Source: Roseivirga spongicola | Lineage (GTDB): Bacteria > Bacteroidota > Bacteroidia > Cytophagales > Cyclobacteriaceae | Direction of reading: 5' to 3' | Length of the DNA: 64,000 nucleotides | Assembly: GCF_001592965.1 (NCBI RefSeq) | Contig: NZ_LRPC01000001.1 | Span: 1,054,001-1,118,000, forward strand | Part shown: one piece after another, positions 50,727 through 60,505 of the stretch | Position numbering within the stretch: the first letter of the stretch is position 1 | Layout: each line of letters starts with the position of its first letter | The notes under the pieces: generated by a model | Database searches by the model: none | The model's input: only the letters and a program-made list of their open reading frames with translations | Told to the model about the DNA's origin: nothing | Translations under genes and position numbers: made by a program

Positions 50727-52301
50727 ATGGCAGATGTAAGACCTGATGAGGTTTCAGCAATCTTAAGAGAGCAACTCTCTAACTTTAAATCGGAGGCCGA
50801 GCTAGAAGAAGTAGGTACCGTATTGCAAGTGGGTGACGGTGTTGCCAGAATCTACGGACTGTCTAAAGCACAGTCTGGTGAATTGTTGGAATTCGACAAT
50901 GGTTTGAATGCTTTGGTATTGAACCTTGAAGAAGACAACGTAGGTGCTGTATTGCTTGGTGATTCAGCTGAGATCAAAGAAGGAGATACCGTTAAGCGTA
51001 CCGGAAGAATCGCCTCTATCAATGTAGGTGAAGGTATGGTTGGCCGTGTGGTTAATACCCTGGGTGAACCAATTGACGGTAAAGGCCCAATTGAAGGCGA
51101 ATTGTTCGAAATGCCTTTGGAAAGAAAAGCCCCGGGTGTAATCTATCGTCAGCCGGTAAACGAGCCACTTCAGACTGGTATCAAGGCAATCGACTCAATG
51201 ATTCCGATTGGTCGTGGTCAGCGTGAGTTGGTAATTGGTGACCGTCAGACAGGTAAGACTGCCGTTGTAATCGATACTATCATTAATCAAAGAGAATTTT
51301 ACGAAGCAGGTGAGCCTGTATTCTGTATCTACGTTGCCGTAGGTCAGAAGGCTTCTACTGTAGCAGGTGTTGTAGCTGCCCTTGAAAAAGGTGGTGCTAT
51401 GGACTACACGGTAGTAGTTTCAGCTTCTGCTGCAGATCCTGCTCCAATGCAGTTCTTTGCTCCATTTACAGGTGCTGCTATTGGTGAATATTTCAGAGAT
51501 ACGGGACGTCCGGCCCTTGTGGTTTATGACGACCTTTCTAAGCAAGCGGTAGCTTACCGTGAGGTATCTCTTCTATTGAGAAGACCTCCGGGACGTGAGG
51601 CTTACCCAGGTGACGTATTCTATCTTCACTCAAGACTTTTGGAAAGAGCTGCGAAAGTGAATGCTAATGACAGCATTGCTGCAGATATGAATGACCTTCC
51701 TGATTCTTTGAAAGGAAAAGTTAAAGGTGGTGGATCATTAACAGCACTTCCAATTATCGAAACTCAAGCTGGTGACGTTTCTGCATATATTCCTACCAAC
51801 GTAATTTCAATTACTGATGGTCAGATCTTCTTGGAAACTAACCTTTTCAACTCAGGTGTGAGACCTGCTATTAACGTAGGTATCTCAGTATCTCGTGTAG
51901 GAGGTTCAGCTCAGATTAAGTCAATGAAGAAGGTATCTGGTACGTTGAAGCTAGACCAAGCTCAGTTCCGTGAACTAGAGGCATTTGCTAAGTTCGGTTC
52001 AGACCTTGATGCTGCAACTCAGTTGACTATTGATAGAGGTAGAAGAAACCAAGAAATCCTTAAGCAAGGACAGTACTCTCCAGTACCTGTAGAAGAGCAA
52101 GTAGCTATTATTTACGCTTCTACTAAGGGCTTAATTGACAAGGTACCTGTAGAGAAAGTAAGAGAGTTCGAGAAAGAATTCTTAATGGTACTTAGAAACA
52201 GCCACAGAGCTGCTCTAGACTTATTGAAAGCTGGAAAATTGGATGACAGCGCTATTGAGTCTATCAAGCAAGTTGCTAAGGAAGTTTCTGCTAAATATTA
52301 A
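50727..52301 (+). CDS. atpA: ATP synthase F1 subunit alpha
   Basis: This 524-residue regulatory nucleotide-binding subunit has the beta-barrel N-domain ([13 protein letters not shown]), the Walker A motif [10 protein letters not shown] (about residues 170-179), the Walker B region [16 protein letters not shown], and the alpha signature [17 protein letters not shown]. It alternates with beta in the catalytic head. The beta (atpD) and epsilon (atpC) genes do not follow as in E. coli; they must be elsewhere, as in other Bacteroidota. Confidence 0.98.
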   Translation: MADVRPDEVSAILREQLSNFKSEAELEEVGTVLQVGDGVARIYGLSKAQSGELLEFDNGLNALVLNLEEDNVGAVLLGDSAEIKEGDTVKRTGRIASINVGEGMVGRVVNTLGEPIDGKGPIEGELFEMPLERKAPGVIYRQPVNEPLQTGIKAIDSMIPIGRGQRELVIGDRQTGKTAVVIDTIINQREFYEAGEPVFCIYVAVGQKASTVAGVVAALEKGGAMDYTVVVSASAADPAPMQFFAPFTGAAIGEYFRDTGRPALVVYDDLSKQAVAYREVSLLLRRPPGREAYPGDVFYLHSRLLERAAKVNANDSIAADMNDLPDSLKGKVKGGGSLTALPIIETQAGDVSAYIPTNVISITDGQIFLETNLFNSGVRPAINVGISVSRVGGSAQIKSMKKVSGTLKLDQAQFRELEAFAKFGSDLDAATQLTIDRGRRNQEILKQGQYSPVPVEEQVAIIYASTKGLIDKVPVEKVREFEKEFLMVLRNSHRAALDLLKAGKLDDSAIESIKQVAKEVSAKY

Positions 52302-52334
52302 TTTGATTTTTGGGGTAACCCATAACCATAGATT

Positions 52335-53213
52335 ATGGCAAGTTTAAAGGAAGTTAAAGAACGAATTCAGTCGGTAAGCTCTACACAGCAGATTACCAAA
52401 GCCATGAAAATGGTGGCGGCAGCCAAGCTGAGAAGAGCTCAAGATAGAATTGTTCAGCTTAGACCATATTCAGAAAAACTGGCGGCACTTTTAGCCAATG
52501 TTTCTTCAGGTAATAATGAAGAAGGCATGAATACTTACTCAGAAGAAAGAGAAGTGAGAAGAGTGCTAATTGTACCAGTAAGTTCAGACAGAGGTCTGTG
52601 TGGTGCCTTCAACTCAAATGTGGTTAAGGCTTGCAGAAGATTAATCGAGTCTGATGAATTGCAAGGCAAAGAAGTTGAGGTTCTTCCAATTGGTAAGAAG
52701 TCTTATGACAACTTCAGAAAGAAGGGTTACCCTATGGTGAACGACTTCTACGAAGTTTTCGGTGACTTAACTTTCGACAACGTAAGAGAGGCAGCAGAAT
52801 ATGCTATGAACTCTTATGCTGAAGGAAAATACGATAAAGTTTACTTGGTGTACAACGAATTTAAAAACGTTGCCACTCAGATAGTTCAAACAGAGCAATT
52901 CCTACCTATAGTAGAAATTGAACAAGATGAGACGGTGAACACAGGCATCGATTACATCTATGAGCCATCTAAAGACTTTATTGTTGAAGAATTGATTCCT
53001 AAATCGTTAAAAATTCAATTCTACAAAGCTGTTCTAGAATCTAATGCTTCTGAGCATGGTGCTAGAATGACAGCCATGGGTAAAGCAACAGATAACGCTG
53101 CTGAACTATTGAAAGAATTGAAATTGACTTATAATAGAACGCGTCAGGCGGCAATTACTAAAGAAATCCTTGAGATTGTTGGTGGTGCTGAAGCCTTGGC
53201 CTCTGCTAGCTAG
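52335..53213 (+). CDS. atpG: ATP synthase F1 subunit gamma
   Basis: This 292-residue rotor shaft has the N-terminal ASLKEVKERIQSVSSTQQIT and C-terminal helix ATDNAAELLKELKLTYNRTR that together form the coiled-coil axle, plus SSDRGLCGAFNSNVVKA in the Rossmann-like middle. It is the last gene of the operon in this window and is followed after 25 bases by a strong terminator, confirming that no atpD/atpC continues the transcript. Confidence 0.97.
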   Translation: MASLKEVKERIQSVSSTQQITKAMKMVAAAKLRRAQDRIVQLRPYSEKLAALLANVSSGNNEEGMNTYSEEREVRRVLIVPVSSDRGLCGAFNSNVVKACRRLIESDELQGKEVEVLPIGKKSYDNFRKKGYPMVNDFYEVFGDLTFDNVREAAEYAMNSYAEGKYDKVYLVYNEFKNVATQIVQTEQFLPIVEIEQDETVNTGIDYIYEPSKDFIVEELIPKSLKIQFYKAVLESNASEHGARMTAMGKATDNAAELLKELKLTYNRTRQAAITKEILEIVGGAEALASAS

Positions 53214-53238
53214 GATAACAACATTTTATTATAAATTG

Positions 53239-53271
53239 AACCCTGATTCATTTCTGAGTCAGGGTTTTTTT
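53239..53271 (+). terminator. Intrinsic terminator of the atp operon
   Basis: AACCCTGATTCA and TGAGTCAGGGTT form a 12-base stem (one G-U pair) around a TTTC loop, followed by a seven-base T run (53265-53271). The ATG of the next gene begins at 53272, directly after the T run, so readthrough or a later start site is needed for that gene. Confidence 0.88.
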
Positions 53272-54084
53272 ATGCTAAGAATCATTCATTTCGTACAAAA
53301 CCTAAGCCTTGATATTACCATTGGCGCAGTGATATCATCACTCTTTTTGGCTAGGGTTATGAATGTTGAAGTTTCTGCCTACATGATGATAGGCTTGGCC
53401 ATTGCTATTTGGTTAATCTACACCTTTGATCATTTAAGGGATGCTTATAAAACCAAGGGAAGATCAAATAACCCAAGGCATGCTTTTCATCAGAGATATT
53501 TCAAGGAGGTTTCTTCAGTTGCGCTAATAGTTTTTGCCTTAGGTCTTTACAATTTAAAGTATTTACCAAAAGAGACTATCTACTTAGGTTTAGTCCTTGT
53601 AGGTCTAAGTGGCTTATATTTTGTCTATTTAATGCTGGCTAAGAAAGCGATAAGCAAGGAGCTATTCGCGGCAACTGTGTATGTTGCTGGCATTGCCACC
53701 GCTCCGCTCAGTTTGGCCGAAACTGTTGAGGCCGAATGGGTGATCTTGTTGCTAATTTTTTGGATTCTAGCCTATGCTAACCTGTTGATAATTCCTTCTT
53801 ATGAAGTAGAGCTAGACAAAAGTGATAATCAAAGCTCCGTGGTGACAAGGCTTGGAGAATTAAGGGTTAAGCGATTGCTTCTATTTCTACTGGTTTTATG
53901 CACTCTGCTAATTCAGTATTTTGGCTATCTCACCAATCTGTCTGCGGCCTATCTAATTCTAATATTGATGGTTTCCACCCTTTTAATACTGGTGCTTAGG
54001 CCTCAATATTTTCGAAAATATCAGCTCTATAGAATATTGAGCGATGGAATTTTCTTTCTACCAGGTATTGCGCTATTAGTATGA
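53272..54084 (+). CDS. UbiA-superfamily-like membrane protein
   Basis: This 270-residue protein, from ATG 53272, has about eight membrane helices. The loops fit the UbiA prenyltransferase superfamily: an aspartate-rich segment TFDHLRDAYKTKGRS in the first loop, and SYEVELDKSDNQSSVVTRLGE in the second, which resembles the usual D-x3-D...TLAxxLG motif. The first motif is abbreviated (DHLRD) compared with NDxxDxxxD. UbiA enzymes attach prenyl chains to aromatic or lipid acceptors; the acceptor here is unknown. An open frame reaches back into atpG, but a start there would cross the terminator. The next gene overlaps by 4 bases. Confidence 0.6.
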   Translation: MLRIIHFVQNLSLDITIGAVISSLFLARVMNVEVSAYMMIGLAIAIWLIYTFDHLRDAYKTKGRSNNPRHAFHQRYFKEVSSVALIVFALGLYNLKYLPKETIYLGLVLVGLSGLYFVYLMLAKKAISKELFAATVYVAGIATAPLSLAETVEAEWVILLLIFWILAYANLLIIPSYEVELDKSDNQSSVVTRLGELRVKRLLLFLLVLCTLLIQYFGYLTNLSAAYLILILMVSTLLILVLRPQYFRKYQLYRILSDGIFFLPGIALLV

Positions 54085-54692
54085 AGGAGAATCAGTATGA
54101 TTTGGTGGCACCTTTTTATGATGCGCTGGCTAAGCTAATATTTGGAGAAAAATTGCTGAAAGCTCAAATGCATTATTTGGGCGAAATGAAGAGTTCTGAC
54201 AGGGTATTAGTTGTTGGAGGGGGAACTGGAAGAATTCTTAAGCATCCTGCTTTTCTGCACGCTAAATGCATAGACTACGTAGAGCTCTCGGCTAAGATGA
54301 TATTGGAAGCTCAGGAAAACGCTGGAAACCTTCAAAATGTGAGATTTCTAGAAATTGATTTTTTTCAGCATCATGGAGAATATGACTTCATTATATGTAA
54401 TTTCTTTTTGGATTGCTTTAATGAACATTATCTGGACTTGGCGATTCGAAAACTACATGGCTTGCTGTCTCAAAACGGAACGCTTTTAGTGACTGATTTT
54501 AAACCATCATCTAATAGGAAGAACAAGCTTATAGTTTCCTTGATGATCATTTTTTTCAGGCTTACCACTCGGCTTCAGGCTCCTAAATTACAAGACATAC
54601 CTCAGGCATTAAGGGCTTTGTTTAGTCCAGTTCAACGAGCTTCTTTTAACAATGGCCTTGTTTTCTCAAGCTTGCTGAAACCTAATCCTTAA
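54081..54692 (+). CDS. Class I SAM-dependent methyltransferase
   Basis: This 203-residue protein has the glycine-rich SAM motif RVLVVGGGTGRIL (about residues 40-52), the acidic motif II region CIDYVELSAKMILEA, FIICNFFLDCF as motif post-I and LSQNGTLLVTDF near the usual motif III. The C-terminal third has a hydrophobic patch (IVSLMIIFFRLTTRL), suggesting membrane contact. Its ATG overlaps the stop of the UbiA-like gene, so the two are co-translated and may modify the same lipid, as UbiA and methyltransferases do in quinone synthesis. The substrate is not known. It converges on the giant protein gene with an 11-base overlap of the 3' ends. Confidence 0.85.
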   Translation: MKENQYDLVAPFYDALAKLIFGEKLLKAQMHYLGEMKSSDRVLVVGGGTGRILKHPAFLHAKCIDYVELSAKMILEAQENAGNLQNVRFLEIDFFQHHGEYDFIICNFFLDCFNEHYLDLAIRKLHGLLSQNGTLLVTDFKPSSNRKNKLIVSLMIIFFRLTTRLQAPKLQDIPQALRALFSPVQRASFNNGLVFSSLLKPNP

Positions 54693-57600
54693 TAAGCAAC
54701 CTATAAGTTTTAGTTACTTGAGAGCATTTTACCCTCACCAAGTTGATACCCGTTCTTAATTTATCAGTAGGTATTTCTAGGTTAGCATTCATTTGGTTTA
54801 GGCGTTTGTCTTCCGTGTATAGAACTACACCATCTGGACTAATGACCTCAATTCTAATTTGATCATTGAACTCGTGTGAAGCTAACCTTATCTGAGCCTT
54901 AGAACCACGCCTGACGGGGTTCGGATAAATTGCTCCATTTTCATGATTACCTGATGATACATCTACGGCCACAATTCTAGAGAAGCTATCATTATTACTT
55001 CTATCGGTAGTTTTTAGGCGATAGTAGCTTCTTCCTTCCACTGGGTTATCATCTATGTGTCTATAAGCTACTTCGCTTGGAAGTTCTTTTCCTGACATTA
55101 CATGAAGTGTGCTAAAGGCTTGCCCATCATTACTTCGTTGGACTTCAAACATGGTATTAGACTCTTCATTAGTGGTTTTCCATTGAATCATAACTGAGTT
55201 TAATTCAGAGTTGAATGCTGCATCAAAAGCGAGTAACTCAATAGGTAGGGCTCCAATTTCTTCAGATCCTAAGGTAAAGTATTGGCCAGTGCTGAAATTA
55301 ACGGTGAAGGACACTGTTTTTTCTGATGAATTGATGGAAGACGGTGAATAAAGAGTGACACCGGAAGAAAAGTCACCGTCTCCATCAACCATTAATCTCA
55401 GCAAGTTTAGATTATTTGACCCAGCACCAGAAGGCCCAGAAATATCTGATACATCAAATGTTAGGGTTACACTTCCTATTGTTCCGGTTTCCTGAACATG
55501 CCACTCTCTGTTCGGTCTACTGTTTACCTGACTACTATTATACTCCCTGTTATCAGGATCTTCCATTGGTGCATTATCATTTGCCCATATTAAAAACGAA
55601 TCGTCTGTGTTGAAAGAAGCTACTTCCATGGTAACAATTGCGTCATTGTTTTCACTCTTAGATTTCAGTTGTGATAAACAGCTGTTGTCATCGCGTCCAA
55701 TTCCAGCAATATCACTGTTGTATGAAGCATCTGAAGTGTAGCTCCATATAGTACCACCATCAGATGCTAAGTATGCTGAACTGCCTCCTCTGGTTATTCC
55801 ATATTTTAGAGCTAGATAAGATTCTACTCTTTGTCTTTCTGCAGTGGTAAGGTCATCTGAAAAGACTATAGATTCAGCGATTCTGCCGGCAAACTGAGAG
55901 CCAACGGTGGGGCTAGGATTATTCCCGATACCAAAACCAGAAGGATTGGAGAAGGTGCTTGTGCTTCCTGTACCAGTAGCATTACTGGCAGAGTTGATAT
56001 ATAGGGCGAGTGCTCCAGTAGACCGTACACGAGTAGCTGTAGCAATGTATGGTTCAAAATCTATGTAGGTTGTGCCTGCAGTACTTCTAACCGTAAGGTC
56101 ATCGTTATTCGCAGCATTTAAATGTATTCTACCCTCTGCAATACCAAGTCCGTAATCTAAATCTGTACCAGAGGTGCCCGCACCCAGTAGCACTGGGGCA
56201 TTCTCAAAATCACCGGTATCACCACCAAGTTGACCAGATTCAAAGACGGTAATAATGGTAAAATCGCCACTTACGTTGTTGCCGTTAGTTGTTTCAATAT
56301 AGGACGCATTAGTTGAGTTCGGGTCAGAGAACTGAATTGCTGGGTTGAAGTTGATTTCTGAAGTCTGATATGTTGGCTCTACAGGATTTACCCCTCCAAG
56401 ATCTAATTCTGTACCATTTCTATTATTCACACTTTGGTCGGCCCAAGAAGAAATGTTGCTGTCATCTGTAGTGGTATTGGTGCCTTCATTGGCTTTGAGC
56501 CATAGGGCTAAATCTGTGGTTACTCCTCCAGGCCCACAGGTTTCTCTGGCCGTTCCTAAGGTAAAGTAGTCGCCATCAGAAAACTCTATGTTATTGAAGG
56601 TTAAAACATTACCGTTAAATGTTCCACCTGTAATGGTTGAGCCCGAAGCCATTGTAGGCGAACCTGATATTATTAGTTGAAAATCTGTAGCCGAAGAGGA
56701 ATAGCCCAACCCAGATAAGTCAAAAGAGATGGAGCTATTCTCTATAGTTCCCGTTTTATCTACTCTCCATATGGTTTCCATTCGTTCTGTTACCGTTCCA
56801 GGAACATCTACCGTATTAGCATTCGCTTGGGCAGGGTTGTCTCCATCATTACCCCAGATTAGGAAGGTGTTGTCTGAATCGAATGAATTTGGGTTGGTGA
56901 CATTACTAGAAAATATGCCCTCATTTCCGATAGTTACAATGCTCCCTGAATTGGAACTTTTAGATTGTTTTTGAGAAAGGCATGAGTCATCGTCTCTTCC
57001 AATTCCTGCAATATCATTGGCATAGCCAGAATTGGTGGTTGCGTTCCAAACAGTTGTTCCAGCTGAGTTTACATAGTCTTGCGGAGAGGTTTGATCTATC
57101 GTAATTCCGTATTTAATGGCTAGGTAAGATTGGATTCTGTTTTTCTCAGCATCAGTTGGCCTGCTTGAGAAAGAAATGATTTCAGCTATTTTCCCGTCAA
57201 AGAAATTGGTAAAAGAGAAGTCGTTTGGTGTTTCAAATCTTCCAATGGCGTATTCTTCGTTTGAGACGGCCAAATAGCCACTTCCACTTGTTGCATTATC
57301 TACTTGTATGCCATTCTGGAAAATACCTGAAGCAGTAGCTCCTGCGTTTTCACGAGTTTCAAAGAGCTGTGGAATATTGGCAGGTATAGTCTTGGTATTA
57401 TCTACTCTTAATTGAGCATAACTATTCGCTCCATTTCCTACCAAGTGCCCAAGAACATCATCCGATCCACTAAAAATTCCACCCAAATAAAAGCCGCCTA
57501 TGCTACTGGTTGTTGTCACTGAAGAGTCATCCCAGCCTAATGGAACTTGTCTTGTTGTGGCGCTAGTATAGGTGTCGTCTGGCGTGAGCACCAAGTAGTA

Positions 57601-60192
57601 GGCATGGGTGTAGAACCCGTCTGCTGACGTTAATACGTTATCGACACCATCAAAATCTAGGGCTGGATTAAAGTTGATGCTGTTAGAAAGATACGATGGA
57701 ACGGTGCCTGAGCTTCCTGTTGCATTGTTGCCAGAGGCTAGGTCTTCCCAAGACGTTACTTCTCCTGAGGTAGAATTAGGTCCTAAATCTGCCTTCAACC
57801 ATAGGGCCAAGTTGGTACTTACTCCACCTGGCCCACAATCTATGTATCCTGTGCCAAGCGTAAAGTATTCCGCATCATCTAAGTCAACATCGAAAAAAGT
57901 AAGCGTTGACCCATTCACTACACCTCCCGTTATTATTTGCGCATTTGAGAAGTTACCTGCCGAATTGTTAGCCGCAATTAACAGGCTATAATCTGAGCTA
58001 GTTGGGCTACCGCTAAAGGTAACTTCGTTAAGGTCGAATGAAATATCAACCGTGCCAACATTGCCATTCTCAGAGACCCTCCAAATTCTATCCACTCTAT
58101 TGTTAATGATCGATGGCACATCTGATGCCTGACTAAGGTCATCAGCGTTGCCACCGTCATTTCCCCAAATCAACCAAGTGTCGTTTGCATTGAAGCTAGC
58201 CCCATTATCTATGGTGATTACGGAACCATTGTTTTCGCTTCTAGATTTCTGCTGTTCGAATTCTGAGTTATCATCTCTTCCAATACCCGCTATATCATTA
58301 TTATACTCCAAGTATCCTCCTAAACTGGCATTGAGTGTAGTATTGAATATGATTTCTCCAGATGAATTGACATAATTTATCGGGGTACCTTGATTTAATG
58401 TTACACCGTACTTAAGAGCTAGGTAGCTCTCAATTTTGTTTCTAGTTGAAGCAGTAAAGCTTCCGGGCTCATTGCAGTATATGAACTCAGGAATTTCACC
58501 TCTAAATGAGTTGGCATTTGAATTTGAGCCATCATCGTACCTTTGAGCTGCTCCAGATCTTCCTAAGTTTATATCTCCTGTATGGGAAAACAATAATCCA
58601 ATATTTGGAACAGTTCCGATTATCTGACCATTGAGGTAGGCCCTAAAGCTACCAGATATAGAGGAGTTTCCTTCAAGCTCAAAAGTGAGTACGTACTCAG
58701 TATCGCCAGTAATAGAGATACTAGAAGTGTTGTCTCCAGTATTCCATGGAGCCCCTGTGCCATCACTTGTTCTGTTCCAAGCATGTGTGAAAAGTGATCC
58801 ATTTCTTATATAAATATTAATGCCTCGGTTATCATCTCCCTGCTCATAAAGCACTTGCCTTGTGGTAACATCACTGTCTGTTCTAAATACTAAGGATATG
58901 CCCTTATTCTCATAACTACTTCCATTATTGTTGAAGTCTGAGTTATTGGAAGTGGTTAATCCTCTATCTGTACTTGTAAAGTCGGCTGTCTGATTGAAGT
59001 TGATGCTAGAAGTGGAGCTTCTATAAATAGGAGAGGTTACACTGGTTGTAAAGTCATGATTGCCTATCCAGTGATCTTGCCAATCGGTGATGTTGGAGCC
59101 TTCTGTAGAAGTTGTAACGTCTGCTGTTTCATTGGCTTTTAGCCAGGTTGAAAGAGCGGCTTTGTATCCGCCAGGACCAATTGCTGGAGTCAAGCAATCA
59201 TCTGCCGATACAGCAGCGGAAACACCTGCGACTAAATCTAAACCTGATGCTGCCGCAGAGGTAGTTGTAGGGAAGGTTGAAATATCAGTAAGATCATGAT
59301 CGGTATCATTGGTATCATAGGCAAACAGAGAGTACCCGTAAATTATTTGCCCAGCAGAGATACCTAATTCTGTAAATGAAACTGCCACTCCTTGTATTAC
59401 TTGGCCTGGTTGACCAGCAATAACTCCAGTATTCAATAAGGGTAAGGGATTTTCGCCCACGGTTTGTCTTCTTAAAATCAAGTAGTCGTCATAATAGATA
59501 CCCGATTGTGGCCAGTCGGAGTCTACAATGTCTACCATGCTGCTATATGCCGAAGGATTACCGTTGTTGTCTAGAGCGGTAATTGCTGCAATTTTTATAC
59601 TGTCATTGCCACCTCTTTCTATTACCGGAAAAACAGCGCTGTCTGGTTCGCATGTAACTATTCCAGTTCTCCAAATAGCATCTACTCTTTCTATTTGTGC
59701 TTGAATACTTCCAGAAGCTTGGTTGTCTACATTTACTAGAATATTGTCATAGCCACTGATTAGACTTCCTGTTTGATACAAGGCATCAGCATCTTCTACC
59801 TCTTGTCCATCCATTATAAGCTCTGTAGTACCAAATAGTAGTGGAACGTCTATATCGATGAGCGTATACCAGATATTGACAAACCTTCCGCCATCTGTTC
59901 TTCTTAAAACCAAGGTGTCTGGTTCTAGGGAGTTGGCGTAAGTTCTTCCAGCTATAGTGTAGCTCACAAGATTGTAGTCATCACCTCTACCATAGCTTAC
60001 ATCGTAAGTTTGTCCTGAGTTGATGTCATTGCTTGCATCACTAGGTGCCGTAGCGCTGTAAGTGCTATTAGTTGGATTTACTACAGATACTGTATAAGAT
60101 GAAATAGCTGTTTGGGAATAAGCATAATTATCCCACGACTCGATTAATAAAAGAGCGAGTACTGTACACAAATACTTTCTTAAATGCTGCAT
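54682..60192 (-). CDS. Giant LamG-like modular protein with T9SS C-terminal sorting domain
   Basis: From ATG 60192 this is 1836 residues; a TTG three codons upstream (60201) is less likely. A signal-peptide-like opening (MQHLRKYLCTVLALLLIES) is followed by an N-terminal region of about 330 residues. Then come three modules of about 435-450 residues, each opening with [C/I]GPGG...ALWLKA or STWLKAN and containing a LamG/concanavalin-like part, a Y-x-A-x-KYG[IV]T segment, an IAGIGRDD motif and [LI]IWGNDG, and closing with W.V...G..G. Fibronectin-like sequence (GALPIELLAFDAAF, MIQWKTTNEESNTMFEVQR) precedes a T9SS type A sorting domain (YPNPVRRGSKAQIRL, LRTGINLVRV). The protein should be secreted by the T9SS and anchored or released; LamG parts suggest binding to a polymer. 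The module matches what I recall as DUF8202, not checked. Confidence 0.88.
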   Translation of the reverse strand: MQHLRKYLCTVLALLLIESWDNYAYSQTAISSYTVSVVNPTNSTYSATAPSDASNDINSGQTYDVSYGRGDDYNLVSYTIAGRTYANSLEPDTLVLRRTDGGRFVNIWYTLIDIDVPLLFGTTELIMDGQEVEDADALYQTGSLISGYDNILVNVDNQASGSIQAQIERVDAIWRTGIVTCEPDSAVFPVIERGGNDSIKIAAITALDNNGNPSAYSSMVDIVDSDWPQSGIYYDDYLILRRQTVGENPLPLLNTGVIAGQPGQVIQGVAVSFTELGISAGQIIYGYSLFAYDTNDTDHDLTDISTFPTTTSAAASGLDLVAGVSAAVSADDCLTPAIGPGGYKAALSTWLKANETADVTTSTEGSNITDWQDHWIGNHDFTTSVTSPIYRSSTSSINFNQTADFTSTDRGLTTSNNSDFNNNGSSYENKGISLVFRTDSDVTTRQVLYEQGDDNRGINIYIRNGSLFTHAWNRTSDGTGAPWNTGDNTSSISITGDTEYVLTFELEGNSSISGSFRAYLNGQIIGTVPNIGLLFSHTGDINLGRSGAAQRYDDGSNSNANSFRGEIPEFIYCNEPGSFTASTRNKIESYLALKYGVTLNQGTPINYVNSSGEIIFNTTLNASLGGYLEYNNDIAGIGRDDNSEFEQQKSRSENNGSVITIDNGASFNANDTWLIWGNDGGNADDLSQASDVPSIINNRVDRIWRVSENGNVGTVDISFDLNEVTFSGSPTSSDYSLLIAANNSAGNFSNAQIITGGVVNGSTLTFFDVDLDDAEYFTLGTGYIDCGPGGVSTNLALWLKADLGPNSTSGEVTSWEDLASGNNATGSSGTVPSYLSNSINFNPALDFDGVDNVLTSADGFYTHAYYLVLTPDDTYTSATTRQVPLGWDDSSVTTTSSIGGFYLGGIFSGSDDVLGHLVGNGANSYAQLRVDNTKTIPANIPQLFETRENAGATASGIFQNGIQVDNATSGSGYLAVSNEEYAIGRFETPNDFSFTNFFDGKIAEIISFSSRPTDAEKNRIQSYLAIKYGITIDQTSPQDYVNSAGTTVWNATTNSGYANDIAGIGRDDDSCLSQKQSKSSNSGSIVTIGNEGIFSSNVTNPNSFDSDNTFLIWGNDGDNPAQANANTVDVPGTVTERMETIWRVDKTGTIENSSISFDLSGLGYSSSATDFQLIISGSPTMASGSTITGGTFNGNVLTFNNIEFSDGDYFTLGTARETCGPGGVTTDLALWLKANEGTNTTTDDSNISSWADQSVNNRNGTELDLGGVNPVEPTYQTSEINFNPAIQFSDPNSTNASYIETTNGNNVSGDFTIITVFESGQLGGDTGDFENAPVLLGAGTSGTDLDYGLGIAEGRIHLNAANNDDLTVRSTAGTTYIDFEPYIATATRVRSTGALALYINSASNATGTGSTSTFSNPSGFGIGNNPSPTVGSQFAGRIAESIVFSDDLTTAERQRVESYLALKYGITRGGSSAYLASDGGTIWSYTSDASYNSDIAGIGRDDNSCLSQLKSKSENNDAIVTMEVASFNTDDSFLIWANDNAPMEDPDNREYNSSQVNSRPNREWHVQETGTIGSVTLTFDVSDISGPSGAGSNNLNLLRLMVDGDGDFSSGVTLYSPSSINSSEKTVSFTVNFSTGQYFTLGSEEIGALPIELLAFDAAFNSELNSVMIQWKTTNEESNTMFEVQRSNDGQAFSTLHVMSGKELPSEVAYRHIDDNPVEGRSYYRLKTTDRSNNDSFSRIVAVDVSSGNHENGAIYPNPVRRGSKAQIRLASHEFNDQIRIEVISPDGVVLYTEDKRLNQMNANLEIPTDKLRTGINLVRVKCSQVTKTYRLLIKD

Positions 60193-60287
60193 AAGGAACA
60201 ATTAATGTTCTAACTACATTCAGAAATGTGCTTTGTATAAGTATTAAGCCTGAATAAAGGTCGGAAGTATTTATAATGGTATTCTTG

Positions 60288-60309
60288 TAGGTATAGTATA
60301 ATATACCTA
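60288..60309. promoter_or_regulatory. 22-base palindrome upstream of the giant protein gene
   Basis: TAGGTATA (60288-60295) and TATACCTA (60302-60309) form a perfect 8-base inverted repeat with a 6-base AT-rich spacer, about 100 bases upstream of the ATG at 60192. It has the look of a dimeric repressor site. The 313-base gap between the two giant genes otherwise holds only the terminator at 60448-60480; I could not place a clear -7 box. Confidence 0.45.
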
Positions 60310-60447
60310 ATAATGCTGAATTAGTTTTAGGATTATATGACTATTTCCTCTTTTGTGGTGTAAAATGCAAAAAAATGTATTTGAAATAAATGATTGTATA
60401 AAGTTTGTATTAATTAAGTTTATACATGCTTTTTCATCTGAATAAGT

Positions 60448-60480
60448 AAAAAGCCTCAGAATATTATTCTGGGGCTTTTT
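60448..60480 (-). terminator. Intrinsic terminator of the rightmost giant gene
   Basis: AAAAAGCC-cCAGAAT pairs with ATTCTG-aGGCTTTTT (minus-strand reading, one mismatch near the base) with a short loop and a run of five T. It lies 26 bases after the stop of the gene at 60506, so it ends that gene and separates it from the next giant protein gene. Confidence 0.75.
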
Positions 60481-60505
60481 ATATTGATTTTGTATTACGT
60501 GCTAA

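Noticed and set aside
53170-53271. Start of the UbiA-like gene inside atpG
   Set aside because: The leader would encode the terminator stem and T run and shows no membrane-protein features.
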